From Antedon bifida (Eukaryota; Echinodermata; Crinoidea; Comatulida; Antedonidae), in assembly GCA_963402885.1 (NCBI GenBank), contig OY727096.1, positions 23,045,820 through 23,109,819 on the forward strand: 64,000 nucleotides of DNA. Reading direction: 5' to 3'. Of this stretch, positions 1-12,633 are shown in pieces; the first letter of the stretch is position 1, and each line of letters begins with the position of its first letter. Under the pieces are notes generated by a model. It worked only from the letters and a program-made list of their open reading frames with translations. It was not told the DNA's origin and did no database searches. Made by a program: the position numbers and the translations under genes.

Positions 1-3000
1 TGCTGCAAAGATCATCAAACTGATGCACGAAAATATTCTTTCAGTAAGTGCTTTTGTTTTTTCCATAATCTATAAAACTATACAATTTTTATAACGCACC
101 TGAATAGATTATTGTCATTTGATTGGAGGATTTTGGATCACATGATGTTTAATAGTACTATTAAACTTATATCAGAGTGCATATTCTTGTGTAACATACA
201 CGATATAACTTTTCATCTTTTACCTCATGAAATTATTTACCCCATTGCACTCTTAAACATTCATTAGTTGTATATATTTGCATTGCAGAGCACTATTAAC
301 TCTTTTTTTTTACCAATACAGAACATCTCAACAGTGGATGCACTATCCCAGATCTCTCTTGTTATGATCCAAAACTATGACTTTTCTGCAATTTCCAATG
401 AAAATCAAGGATTGATGTCACCTCATAAAAGAGCGGGACTTAGCAGACGACCTCTTGGAAACTTAACATCGTTCATGAAAGTTCTTAGTCAGGTTATGTG
501 TTCTTTTAACAAGAAGATGTCCACTGTGTCTGATAAAAAAGCAGATGTGAGTAAAAGTTTATTTTAAACCCTCAATTATTGGTGTTTTGTGTGTGGAGAA
601 ACCAACAAAACAAACAAATAAGTGTACAATCAATTTATTGTATGTTGTGTCTATTTTATTTGCATTTTGTGTTCTTTTAACAGGTTCCTCCAATGGGTAC
701 TCACATTGTGTCGGCCATAACTAATTTCTTAGAGGTACTATCCCGGCTTGTGGCTCATTTCACCTTACCTAAACATCTGATAGCATTGTTGGATAAGATT
801 GTAAAATCTGTTGCTGAGTTCTATGATCCATTGTCAAGGTAACTAAAATTGTTGTCAATCTGATGCCAATTTATTAGTGTAAAAATTTGTTTGCCATTCA
901 TTTACAAAATTGGTGGAAAATGTTTGTTGTTTTTGTATAAAACCATTGAACATTCTGATGTCCATGAGTAACTTGTGTACTATACTAATTTTCAACCAAT
1001 ATTTTTTGGAATTATAATTTTCTTGTTTATACATGGCAAAGAATGGAGTTTCATAGAACACAATGATTTTTAATGTAATGAATTTGCTTTGGGTTTTCCT
1101 TAATTATAGGAAGGGTGTTTGTACAGCATCACAGATATCAGCTGTAGATGACAAACTTAAGAAGTTCTTACTTGAACTCTTCACTGCTGTGCAGAACAGG
1201 ATCAAGGGTCAATTTGATAACAGATTACTTGCTATCATGTCACCGATTTTAGAGAAGACATTAAATCATCCAAAACGCAATATTAAAAGTCAAGCCGTAC
1301 TCTTCTGGAACTCTACCTTTGGAAAAGCCAAACAGCTTGATTATCCAAAAGATATTAAGTAAGAATTTTTTTAATTTTAAGATTTTGGGAATAACCTACA
1401 AACTGTCCTGGACAAAAATAGAACTGGAGAAAAATAGTGGAAAGTGTAATATGTTGCACCATGAAAAGATGAAATATGTCATTCTGGGTTGAATGTATTT
1501 GTTTGTTTATATCTTAAGCTTAATGTTGTGAGTAAAGCATCTTGTATCTTTTTTATTTATGTTTACTATGACATAAATGAATATTATTTCTTCCTTTTCT
1601 CGATTATAGGCCTGTGTTGAAGAAGGTAAATCAGAAAACACCTCTATTGCTACCAAGCTGGTCAAATGAAGGTGATGAAGTTGTGGAAGAAACCCCAATT
1701 AGTCAATTTAATGATGTAAGTTTCGGTATTTTTAATCATTTAAACATTTGTATCATAATTTACTAATACCCCAAAGCAGGTTTTTCCAGCCAGATTTACG
1801 AAAGAATTTAAGAAAATCTAAGAGTGATAGGTCAGTCATAGCCATTGTAAAAAAAAAACAAACCCATAGACTATATTTTGTCAATTAGATCTATAATACA
1901 ATACATTTGAATTGATTGAACATATATCATATATAATTTGATATTGACCAAAGTTAATTTCTATATTGGGAGAACGCTTAAAATAATATTGATATGAAAT
2001 AAATTTTTTTGCTCTTTTAGGTTGATCACAATACACAAAGTTTTGTAGAACCTGATCCCATCATCAGACCTTTTGGATCACCCTCACCGCATAAGATGCA
2101 TGGAAGCTTCTTGCGAAAGGAAAGTGAAAAACTTGTAAATATAACATCTCCTAGACGTAAATCTCCAGCACGAGTTGCTACAGCATCACCCTTTGCTACG
2201 TCTGCTACAAAGGGAATAAGGAGACGTCTTAATATTGAGGATGACCGCAAATTGGTAAGTATTTACTAGACATAGATTGATGTTGTAATTGTAATCAAGA
2301 AAATCATTTAATACGTAATTTACCAAATATTTTACCAAGTATTTACTAGACAAAAGATTAGCTTTATTAATAGTAATTTTAAAAACATATATGAATATTT
2401 TTTTACCCAGTATTTACTAGACACAAGATTAGCTTTATTAATAGTAATTTTAAAAACATATATGAATATTTTTTTACCCAGTATTTACTTATTTTATGTA
2501 GTTCCCAAAGAGTTTTTAACTTTCATATCTACTTTTAGAAATATGTCACAATTGCACCTTCTCCGAAAAAGAAACTCATCTTGACAGAACATCAGAAGGA
2601 AGTGATGAGAGAACGAGGTGTGGTACCCACAATGTACAATGACTTGGACCAATCACAGGACACTCAGCTATTCTCAAATGTGTTTAGCCAAACTCAAGAC
2701 AATACTAATTCAAGGTATGATAATTTTTTTAAAGTTTATTACAGTAGTATTCCCCAGTTTTGTTAGTGTAAAGTTTAATGGGATGATATGCTGGTATCTT
2801 ACTGCCAGTATCATGCTGTCCTAATGTAGACTACAATGGAAGAAAGTAGGCGCAAGGCAAACAATTTGGTGATTCAGAAGTGACTGCTCAGATGAGCCTG
2901 TGTTGGTAGTTGCACCTACACCTACAAATTTTAATAAAAAAATTACTTGCATGATCCAAATATCACCTTTAAAACCTTACCTTGTTTTTATAGTATGAAG

Positions 3001-6000
3001 GATGCAATAACTGGAGCAATCGACTCGTGTATGGACTCGAACCAAGGAATCTCTAGCAAAGTAGATGATGACAACCTACATCAACATTCTGATTGCCCAT
3101 TACTGGAAGAAGCAGTTGGACCAGACTTCTTTTGGAAGAATAATGCAATGACAAACACCAACCAGCAGGAAGAAAGTAGCAAAAAGAAAGTGAATTTTGA
3201 TAATGCATTCGGTGAAAAGGGGTCTCTATCTAACAGAGAATCCAATACAGATAACAAAATGGATGAAAAGAACTCAATTGAGAAAGAAAAGAAAATTGAA
3301 AAATCAGAAGAAGTTATGACTGCCGTTGACTCTGAAATGATTGATTTAAGCTCTGAAATTGTAAATACTCCAGAAAATAACAAAGCAAACAGTACTGAAT
3401 TAAATGCAGGGTTGGTTGTGTCTATTGCTGAAACTCAGGACATTCTGATAAACACACAAGGCAACGAGGAAGTTGTGATTCAGTTGCCGTCGCATTTAAC
3501 ACCAGAGAAAAAAGTTGGTGAAAACATTGATGATTCACCATTCATTAAAAAACTAAAGTCAACACCAGTTTTGAAAATTTTTAAAATTGCAGAAAAAGAT
3601 TCAAAAACTTTCCAATCTCTTGACGTTACCAGTAGTCCAAACGTGTTTGGTAGTCATTCAGAACAGGGTTCAGAAAAAAAGCAGTCGCTACGAAAAACAA
3701 AGTCAATGGATACTGTCTGCCACGGTTCTCCTACCTTGCAGAGGTCAAAAAGTGTTGATGACATCCCAGATGGCACTTGTGAACGTTTAAGTTGTACTCA
3801 AGATGATTTGGCAAAACTAGCTGAGAAGTTTGAATTTGATGATATCAAGCCTTTGAATGATGACTCTGATATTGAACAAAGTGAGATAAAAGATACACAG
3901 AATACTAATGGAGAAATTTCCAAGACTAAGAAGTCCAAGAAGTCTGCCATTAAAAAAAATGATACACCAGTAAAAAGAGTAACACCAGTAAAAAGAAGTG
4001 CCAGAAAGAGAAATTCTAAATTTAATAAATTGGAATCTATTGACGAGAATGCTGTGAAATCTTCTGACCAATCCGAAAGTAACAGGATAAAAGATCAAGC
4101 GAAGCCAGCAGATATTAGTTTGAATGAACCTTTAAAGGTAAAAGGAAAAAGAGGAAGGAAAAGAAAAATTAGTACTGATAACATTGAACCTGTTGGGAGT
4201 ATTGACAAAGAAAAGGTTGATTTGGTTCAACCTGAGAAACGAAAAAGAAGAAAAAAGACAGATTCTTCTACAAGCGACTCAAAAGAAACTGTTACAAATG
4301 ATGCCTCAATTGTTGACAAAGCATCTTCAACCACTGATGATGTTGAAGCGGAAAACATGTCCATCAATTCTTGTGAAGACATGTTTGAAGGAATGGGTTG
4401 CACACAAGAGACTGCTGATCAGAATACTGTTACGACAGAAGATGAACAAATTTCTAATCATCTACCTACTACAACAAAAGTGATGAAAACGTATGGAAAA
4501 GAAAAGTTTCTAGAAATGAAGGCACCAGTTGTTGAAAATGATTTAGATGTCAATGTAGAAAAGGCTGATTTTGAAAGTGAAGATGATCTAACCCTTGCAG
4601 AAATAAAACAATGTTATCTGGATGGTGATAGCCAAGAATCGGCCGATGAGGAAGAATCTGGGATTAAATTAAAAGAGCTACCTGTCATTTCTGATGCTCA
4701 TTCTAATAAAGAAACTGAAAATGAACTTCCCCTTTTTCAAGTGAAAGAAAATAAAAAACAATACACTTTAAAATCAATAAAGAAAAGGAGTCCAGAATCT
4801 ATTTTCTCCAAGAAAGCTTTGAAGTTAGCAATGAGATCTCCTGGCAAAAGAACACCAAAGAAATCGCCTATAAAACCAGCTAGGACATCTTCTGGAAGGA
4901 TTGTAATGTTGCCACGGCGGTTGAGATCACAAACAGCTCCTGTTGCTGCTAGATTACGCTCAAAATCCGGCGAACCAACTCAAAGTCGTAAAATGTCACC
5001 GGTCAAACGAAGATGTTCCACTCCAAAGAGTCTCATAAAATCAAAATCAGTCTTTGATGGCATTTCAAATGAGCCACTTCTTTCTCAGGAATATAAGATA
5101 TTCAACATTGAGGAACAAAATAGTAAAGAAAATACCTTACCAGTAATCAGTGAGAGTCCTGAAAAACGTATAGAGTCTTTAATTGATGTAGAAACCAAAG
5201 ATAGTCTATCGGCTATTGATCTTCCTAAAAACTTGGACTTGATTAACAGCACAATCCTTGATGACAATATTCCTAGTAATTTAGATGTTAACCCTGTTGA
5301 TTTGTTAGATCATAAAGAGATTAAATCTTGCCCAGAGAATGCAGAAAATGAGAACAAAGAAAATAGTGAGATCAAAATGGAGGAAGAGTGTGTTACTGTA
5401 AAAGAAAAGACAATTGAAACTGTATTAAATGAACTGTTTGAAGAAAAAAAGTCTGTTGAAGAGATGAAGTCTGATCCTATTGCCAACAAAGAAAATGAGT
5501 CTATTCAGGATAAAGATCTTTCCATTAATAGTGTCCTCATTGAAGACAATGTCACAGATGTTGAACAAGATGATCTCAAAAGAATATTTGAAGAAAAAGA
5601 TGAAACAGAAGATATCATAAACAGCAGTCAAAGTCCTTCACAATCATCTGAAGCTATATCACGCATTGATGTCTTGAAACAAGCCCTTTCACAAATAGAA
5701 TCTCCCAAAACATCAATGAGTACAAATTTCACCAAACTCATTCCAACGACTCTTTCAACTTCTCCAGTCATTCCTGTAAAATTCTGCCAACAATATTCAT
5801 CGCCAGAGTCCTCAATTCGGAAAGCAGATCTTCCAGAACATGCCATTCCTGGAGTTTTCTCACCTAATGTGTCACCAAGTAGTGGTATCTTGAAACGACA
5901 ACCTGCATTAAGTGACTCGCCTTCACCAAGGGTAAGAACTATTACTTTATATTTAATTTGCATTTAAAATTGCAAAGTGCAAGTGAGTGCTGCGAGCAGA

Positions 6001-9000
6001 TACTAAATATAAAAGTTTTGATGATGCAGGGCCATCTTAAAGACACAAACCTAATGTCTATATTACAATGCTTCTTATTGGATAACAAAAGACCTTCCTA
6101 TGCAGTGTACAATCATCGTCTGCATTAATTTATTTCACCTGCAGAGAGAGTAGAAGCTGTAAACTCTGTCTGGGTCATCTTAGGTCAATGTTTTGTAGAC
6201 AAGAAAGGAAGTATGATGGGAGGACAAATTATGCGGAATATGAACAGCTCCTATACAGCAAAAAGAATGTGTCAAAGATTGAAAGACAGTCCAGAGAATA
6301 ATTTGTTTCTCAATATTTTTTTACCCAATTTAGACAAGACGTGTAAGCTTTGCTGACCCAATAGAGCAGCTTGATTCTGATGCCAAAGATGCACTGAGTG
6401 AAGGAGGGAAGTCTGTAAACAGATGTCTTGAGATGAAAAGACAGCTAGCGACATCACCTCTGGTAACGACAACACCATCAAAGGTTGTCAACGTTAACTC
6501 TAGAGTAAGTTGGTTAATTATTCAAATCTGTAGAAAATTGGATTGGAAGTTGAGCATTTTTTCCAAAGCGAATAAACACTTGTAAAGTTAGGTTTGCGGT
6601 ACACCATGTGTTCCAAACAAGAAATAGAGTATGCTTGAGAATGTTGTAACATTTTAGTTGTTATGCCACAACCATCTTCTGGAGTTTTAAGAGTAACGTG
6701 TACAGTATACTCCTTGATTTAAGAACTCATTTTTATTTAATTTCCTGTATAGTTTATAACTACTCCGTCAAGTTCAAGAAAAAACAGATTGAAAAGCGTA
6801 AGCTGTGGAGCTAAGAGATTTAGTAAATCACCGAATGAAAGGAGAAGAAAGCTACGAGACTACAGTCATGCATCTCCAAGGCTCATTAGAAAGGTGAGTA
6901 AAGGCTTGACTTTATCTTGACCTTAAAAACAGTTGCAATAAATTTGAGCTACATTCAGACCATCAAAATGAAGACAGGAGCAAAAAATATTTTGTTCTGA
7001 ACTTTCTTACACAGTAGCCATTTTTATTTTCTTATTAGGCTTTTCATGTAAATGGCTCACAGGTCAGTCAAGACTCTCCTCTAACTCAGGGCTCTCCAGG
7101 TAGCGGATTTGACAGTGACTATGAGAAGGATGAATTTGACCCACTGAAAGCTGTCTTTCCTCAATTGATCAACTGCACAGCTCCTGTGGTCAAGATCTTA
7201 CCCAAGTTGACATCGTCGATGTGGTAAGTATTGTATTATATGGGGAAGATCCTCTTTGCCGAGAGCATATTGGCAGTTGCGGAGAGCCTATTGGTTGTTG
7301 TGGAGATCTTATTTGTTGTTGCGGAGATCTTATTTGCTGTTGCAGATATCTTATTTGCTGTTGCGGAGATCTTATTTGCTGTTGCGGAGATGCTATTGGT
7401 TGTTGCAAAGAGCTCTTGTTATGGTGTATACATCATTATGTTTTTGTTTTTTTTTAGGTCTAGAGGATTAGGTCAGCTGATCAGAGCACGTAACATAATA
7501 ACTGTAGGACACCTTTCTGCATTAACACCAACAGATGTAAGTTTTATATTTTTTTAAATAATTTCAATAACTATGATTATAACAATTTGTAGAATAATTT
7601 TATATGTATTTATTGTTTTGATATTTCCTCCTTATTGCTTTCAATCTTGAATGTTTTTGATATCAATATTTTACAACCAAAGAATTTTTAATTTTTTTCA
7701 TTTTCTTGACGAAAGAAATGACTATGAACTGTTCAACAGTTGCAATTAGATCAATTTATATAAAGTGGTTCTTTAATAAAACAAAATTAATAGAAAATTG
7801 CAAGTGATGTTTTAAATTGTTGACTACTCGTAACTTTAAATGTCAACGTTTTCTACAAATTCTTATTGTGTTTTGGGACTAGTAAAGTATAATTTTATTA
7901 ATTTCTCTCCTCAGCTTAAAACATTACCAATTCGATCTCCCAAAGTGAAAACCGTAAAGAATGCTCTGACGACATTTCATCTGCAATTAGTAAGACAGCA
8001 ATTTTTATCACTTTACTTTAAAATAATTTTTAAATGTGTTGAGATTAATCATTTATTTCTATAAATTTTCTAAATCAGATAAAAAATGTGTTTCTTAAAG
8101 TGTAGGTATTTACTGTAGGAATTTCTTTATTCAAAATACTGAACTATTAAAATAAATTACCTTTAACACTATATAGCAGTTTATGTGTCCAGCCTCATAA
8201 ACCCTGTAACACCTCACTTCACTTATTTAAATAATGTGTGGGAGTTAATTAAAGAATCAAGATGCGACTCTTTTGGGAATTCCCATTAATATATAACTGA
8301 AAAATCAAGATGAGACTCTTTTGGGAATTCCCGTTTGTATATAACTAAAGAATCAAGATGCGACTCTTTTGGGAATTCCTGTTTGTATATAACTAAAGAA
8401 TCAAGATGCAACTCTTTTGGGAATTCCTGTTTGTATATAACTAAAGAATCAAGATGCAACTCTTTTGGGAATTCCCATTTGTATATAACTGGTAATTACA
8501 CTAGATGCTTTTCCATGAAACTGTGTTGAATCTCGTAGCATCTAATTATTATGGACACAGTGAATGTATAAGCTGTTAATTTACAATATACACACCTATC
8601 AAACTAAATTGCAAATTACAATTACATAATATCTTTCATTATTACCAGCATTTAAATACCAATGTAACACACCACTTGTCAGTTTACAAGAGTTTATGAA
8701 TTTGTGATAATTACCAAACACATTGGTCTAAAAGCCACATTTTTTTGCAAACAGTGGTAGCCGAATGGCACACTAAGACACCCTCTGAAGTCATCCGTAT
8801 AGTCCTGTTTCGTGTGCTGCCTTCCACATGGTGGTGGGCTCGCGCATGAATGATGCACTTAAGTACAAGTCACCTAATTGTTATTTTCAAAAAGTATTTT
8901 CACTTAATTGTACTACAGGTTGCTAAGCAAGAAAGAGGTCAGAGTGAGATGATTCCAACAAATGTTGAAAACTTACTGAAAAACACCGGAACAGCCATCT

Positions 9001-9386
9001 CTGAAATGGATCAATTATCACAAACACTAAAGGAAGCCTCACCAGCTAAGGCTGCAGTCACAGAGAAACCTGCCACAGACAATGAAAAACCATCCACTTC
9101 AAGTAATCATGGCAACCAGAACACTCCATGTGTTGTAGAAAATTCAACAGGCACGAACGCACCCAACAGAGCTTCTTTAAAACGGAAACTAGAAGATACA
9201 TCGCCGAAACAATCTCCAAAGAAATGTAAACTAATTGACAATTTAGAGGAATTAACGAGTGAGTTTGTCAAGGAAGATCTATCGCAACTTTCAAGCGAAC
9301 AAATTTTCAGAGCTCATCAACAAGTCAGCTCGTTGATGACGTCAATTGTGCAGGCACTACGAAACAAATGCCAATCACCAAAGTGA
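1..9386 (+). CDS. RIF1: RIF1, replication timing regulator (3' part of gene, 14 exons)
   Basis: RIF1 recruits protein phosphatase 1 to chromatin, delays late origins by reversing DDK phosphorylation, and restrains end resection at breaks. Exons read here: <1-43, 322-546, 684-838, 1110-1358, 1610-1715, 2021-2254, 2539-2714, 2994-5931, 6334-6504, 6753-6893, 7039-7223, 7458-7536, 7915-7989, 8919-9386 (stop TGA). All junctions are GT-AG and keep phase; 1747 residues are visible. The first exons are the end of the helical-repeat N-terminal region (HPKRNIKSQAVLFWNSTF). The exon at 2539 holds the family motif LTEHQKEVMRERG. The 2.9-kb exon at 2994 is acidic/Lys-Ser-rich and probably disordered. Then come the PP1-docking GILK and RVSF motifs and the conserved C-terminal domain (SRGLGQLIRARN, LKTLPIRSPKV). 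The N-terminus lies off the left edge. Family identity is very sure. Confidence 0.95.
2338..2486. repeat. 71-bp tandem duplication in a RIF1 intron
   Basis: A unit starting AGTATTTACTAGACA begins at 2338 and again at 2409, with a third start at 2480 that is cut short. The unit's first bases also resemble the donor-side sequence at 2255-2266. The two copies differ at about one position. It sits wholly inside the intron 2255-2538. Confidence 0.85.
5884..6351 (+). other. RIF1: PP1-docking pair (GILK and RVSF) of RIF1
   Basis: GILK (5884-5895) fits the [GS]IL[RK] 'SILK' consensus and lies near the end of the long exon. RVSF (6340-6351, followed by ADP) fits the RVxF consensus and lies at the start of the next exon. 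The intron 5932-6333 separates them, so after splicing they are about 17 residues apart. Vertebrate RIF1 has the same order close to its C-terminus. This pair is what brings PP1 to chromatin to oppose CDC7-DBF4. Confidence 0.9.
7256..7416. repeat. 21-bp minisatellite in a RIF1 intron
   Basis: About seven units of 21 bp (core TTTGCTGTTGCGGAGATC) fill most of the intron 7224-7457. Because the period is a multiple of three, both strands stay open across it, giving artefactual hydrophobic (LFAVAEI) and Gln-rich (QQQIRSP) reading frames. Retention of the intron from the upstream exon meets a stop immediately (TGG TAA), so it is not coding. Confidence 0.9.
8250..8492. repeat. 48-bp tandem repeat, five copies, in the last RIF1 intron
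   Basis: Five head-to-tail units with core GACTCTTTTGGGAATTCC lie in the intron 7990-8918. They differ from each other by a few substitutions. The apparent ORF over them is a by-product of a period divisible by three. The rest of the intron shows no recognised feature. Confidence 0.9.
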
Positions 9387-9851
9387 TCTGAAATAAATGC
9401 TCATTAATAAAGTAGTTCCTGTCTGACCAAAATTAATCCTTACCAGAACATGAATTCCATTTTCTTGGAGCCTAAATTTGTTATAGACTGTTTTTTCTTC
9501 TGCATCAGATTCTCAGTTTTCAATATTTACATTGATTTTGATCAATTTATTTAATTTATAGTATAGTGTTTCTTGTAATAATTTTCCAGGTCAATTATTG
9601 TGAATGTGCTATTCTATTTTTATATGTTTTTGTAATATTTCTAAAGTTTCTATGCAACTGTTAAAATGATTATAGTATGTTACAAGTAATTACGTTACTA
9701 TGTATTTTACATATTTTAAATCGGATCAGGTTTATATAATGTATAATTACAGTACAGACGTGATTTGTAAATATTTTGTACGTCAGTGGTTTAAAAAGTA
9801 TTTTTAAATGTTCCATTTTAAGAATTGATTAATAAAATTGGTTACAATAAA
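9387..9851 (+). terminator. RIF1: RIF1 3' UTR and poly(A) signals
   Basis: AATAAA hexamers occur just after the stop (9392, 9406) and again at 9831 and 9846, separated by an AT-rich stretch without an ORF. The distal pair followed by AT-rich sequence is the likelier main cleavage region; the proximal pair could give a very short alternative UTR. No transcript data are available to choose. Confidence 0.5.
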
Positions 9852-11691
9852 AATAATATAGTTATTGTTTATATATTTCATAAAAAATATTTAATGTGTA
9901 TTTGAGTGTTTGGTTGACCATCGTCATAGAAACATTGCATTTAACATGCATTTCCATGACACATACTTGGGTTATATCAAACAACTGTTATGTAGGTTTT
10001 TGTACTGTTTCTTTATACTATAGTGGCAACCTTTCTTTTTCACGACACATCATTGGAGTGTGCTGTCTAGTCAAAAAGTCATTCACAAAAACATGAGCAT
10101 ATGCAGAATGACTGTTAGATTCAGTAGCATGTAGCACATGAAAATGGAAGGTGGCTACTATCTGCAAGCCCACTTTATTTCAGAAATGTACCACGTACAT
10201 AACATTTAATTATGATTTTTTTCTATTTTTCAGTGTGTACCTGCTATATGTGCTGTGATCTCTGTATGTTTATGTCTTTAAACCCTTTCACCAAAAACGT
10301 GATTTTTGACAACAAGCTATATTACAACAATAAAAACTGCTACTTAACATATAGTTTAATGGATAATCACCAATATAACAATTTATGAACAAAATAATAG
10401 GACAAATATTTCAAAATTAATTAGTTATATTTACAATTTAACATTATTTTCCATAAATTATTATTGCACTCTTAAACAAAAGTAGAAAACATACATTGTT
10501 ACAATTCTATTAATGGTAGATTTTATATCTGCATGTATAAAAACTTAAATTACATGATTGATAAGTAGAATATGCTTTTTCATATCATATAAATCATTTA
10601 TTTCGCCATTTTTAAAACAAAATGTACATAAAAACAAAACAAATGTAAAACAATGAGGCAGGATTACCAAAATGTTATAACAAAAATAATAGTAGAGAAG
10701 ATCCACATTGTTTTGTGACACCATTTGATTGAGATATGAAAAAAAAACTTTTGCAAAGCCAGCAAAGCTACAGGTCTACTCCATTGAACATATCCAAACA
10801 GATAAAAATAAAAAAGAAATTAAAAATGTATTTGCACATTAAACTTTATGACAAAACAAATAATAAAGTACTACCTACCGTACCTAAATCAAGCAAGCAA
10901 AGAGTGTTTAGGAGGGGTAGGGGTTTATGATAAGAACTATAAATATTTATTAAAATAGCATATTTGCACACCTACGCATTATATATACTTTTTATTGCAC
11001 CCATAATTGCTTCAATAGTTTTTATTGATATAATAATAAATTACTTGAATACTAAGCGATGCGACGCAGACCTTGGGGATGGGTAATTGCCATAACATGC
11101 AAGGGGGATTGACAGCCTACTGTTTGCAAGATAATAATAAAAAAATGAATTCTCAATGTTTTTGCTTAAAGTCAAAATAGATAAGAAATAAGGCCTTATT
11201 CATCAGTTATGCATTAAATTTAAGGTTGAAGAAACAGAAACACGTACAGATATTTCCTTGGGTTATTTTGAAAGTTGACTTAAGCAAAATCATTGTCATG
11301 AAATTACTAAGATGATTTTTTTGCTAACCATGTTTTATACATCTGACACAAGTAATCTCTTTCAAACAAAATCAACTTTTTTTCATTAAATTAAATAGTT
11401 TTTTTCATAACTTTGCAACACAATTGTGGTGTAGCATGCTAATACATTTTTAATATTATACTTCAACAATATCACTGATAAAACAAATCTAATAAAAAAT
11501 ATAATATATATTTATGTTTAAATATTGTATAAACCTGTCATGTATGTATTTGGTCAAACTAGAGTACACTTAAAATGTAAATCTATCATTACCACAGTAG
11601 AGAAAAGGTTGAACAACTTGAAGGTTGAACCTGTGCAGTACATAGAGCTTTCAATTTAGACAACTATTAAGAAACTAGGAACTAGTTACAT

Positions 11692-11917
11692 CAAGGCAAT
11701 CTAACAACAGGATACTGAGCTTCAGAGATCAAAGGGTTTATCTGTGGCTGCGACACGAACAGTTCCACACCCCTTAACAGACACTGTTGCACGCCGCAGA
11801 GAATATGTACATAGTACAGTACTGTTGGTATTCGTCGCAGCCAGACATAAGATAGAAGGACTGTTTACGAGTTCCTATCTTGGCAAGGTGAGCTCAGTGT
11901 CCTGTTAGATTGCCTTG
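11692..11917. mobile_element. MITE family A, copy 1 (full length)
   Basis: The ends are an imperfect inverted repeat: CAAGGCAATCTAACA at the left and its complement TTAGATTGCCTTG at the right, continuing inward with GAGCT...AGCTC. Inner segments (GTGGCTGCGAC near 11740, TCGCAGCCAGAC near 11840) are also complementary, so much of the element can fold on itself. TACAT occurs just outside each end (one extra G at the right) and may be a target duplication. No coding capacity; about 226 bp. Confidence 0.88.
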
Positions 11918-12239
11918 GTACATCATGTTAATTCATTGTGTGCATGCCATTTGATTCTTAGACACAGGATTTGTGGATTGATTGTGTCAAGACGGAGCCT
12001 GACGACATAAAATATGTGGATTTCAGGTTGTCTCAAATCAAAAGTTCCCTTTTACAGTAACTACAGAGTGACCCTAGAACACATGCTTATATTGATTATA
12101 TACAGTACAAATAAATGTAGTATTTTGAACTGATCAAGGCTTAAAACAATTTATAAAATATGAGGAGGTAATTTTCTAATTTTATGACATTCATTATTGA
12201 TATATAAAATGCATTAAATTAATCAATATCAGTTATAAA

Positions 12240-12372
12240 TGTATATTTAATACACTAAATCGATATAAGTTATAAATTGATATCAGTTTAAATTGATATC
12301 AGTTATACATTGATATCAGTTATAAATTGATATCAGTTATAAATTGATATCAGTTATAAATTGATATCAGTT
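12240..12372. repeat. 17-bp tandem repeat
   Basis: About seven or eight units with core AAATTGATATCAGTTAT, the 3' copies nearly identical and the 5' ones more diverged. GATATC at the centre is palindromic. It lies just downstream of the SLC38A11 stop codon and could be part of its 3' UTR. Confidence 0.88.
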
Positions 12373-12633
12373 AATTAATAATTAATGAGATGGGTTTATT
12401 GCATACTTGTATACTTACAAATTATTTGGGTTTTATAATTTAAAAGTGCTGTATAATTGTGCTATGTTATTATTGATTTTAAAAACGACTTTTAAATAGT
12501 GAGAATTGGGGCTTTTTATATTTGGATATACTTATCTATATTCTACCTTATTAGGAGCTATTTATCACCAATATCCACACACTGTCATACACTGTATTTT
12601 AATATATTATATATCGATAATTTATATTTTTTC

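Larger units (their letters stand above)
9852..12633. other. Convergent intergenic region between RIF1 and SLC38A11
   Basis: AT-rich sequence with no credible ORF. It receives the 3' ends of RIF1 (plus) and SLC38A11 (minus). It contains a MITE at 11692-11917 and a 17-bp tandem repeat at 12240-12372, listed separately. TTTATT (AATAAA on the minus strand) occurs below 12634, for example near 12394, and could serve the transporter gene. Confidence 0.6.

Noticed and set aside
5628..5963. 111-codon minus-strand ORF under the long RIF1 exon
   Set aside because: Antisense shadow of a Ser/Pro-rich coding region; no domain and no splice context.
7221..7557. Hydrophobic repeat ORFs across the RIF1 intron
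   Set aside because: They come from a 21-bp minisatellite; the exon-side frame stops at once on entering the intron, and flanking splice sites and conserved exons account for the locus.
8335..8529. 64-codon ORF (YITKESRCNSFGNS repeats)
   Set aside because: Product of a 48-bp tandem repeat in an intron; no conserved domain.
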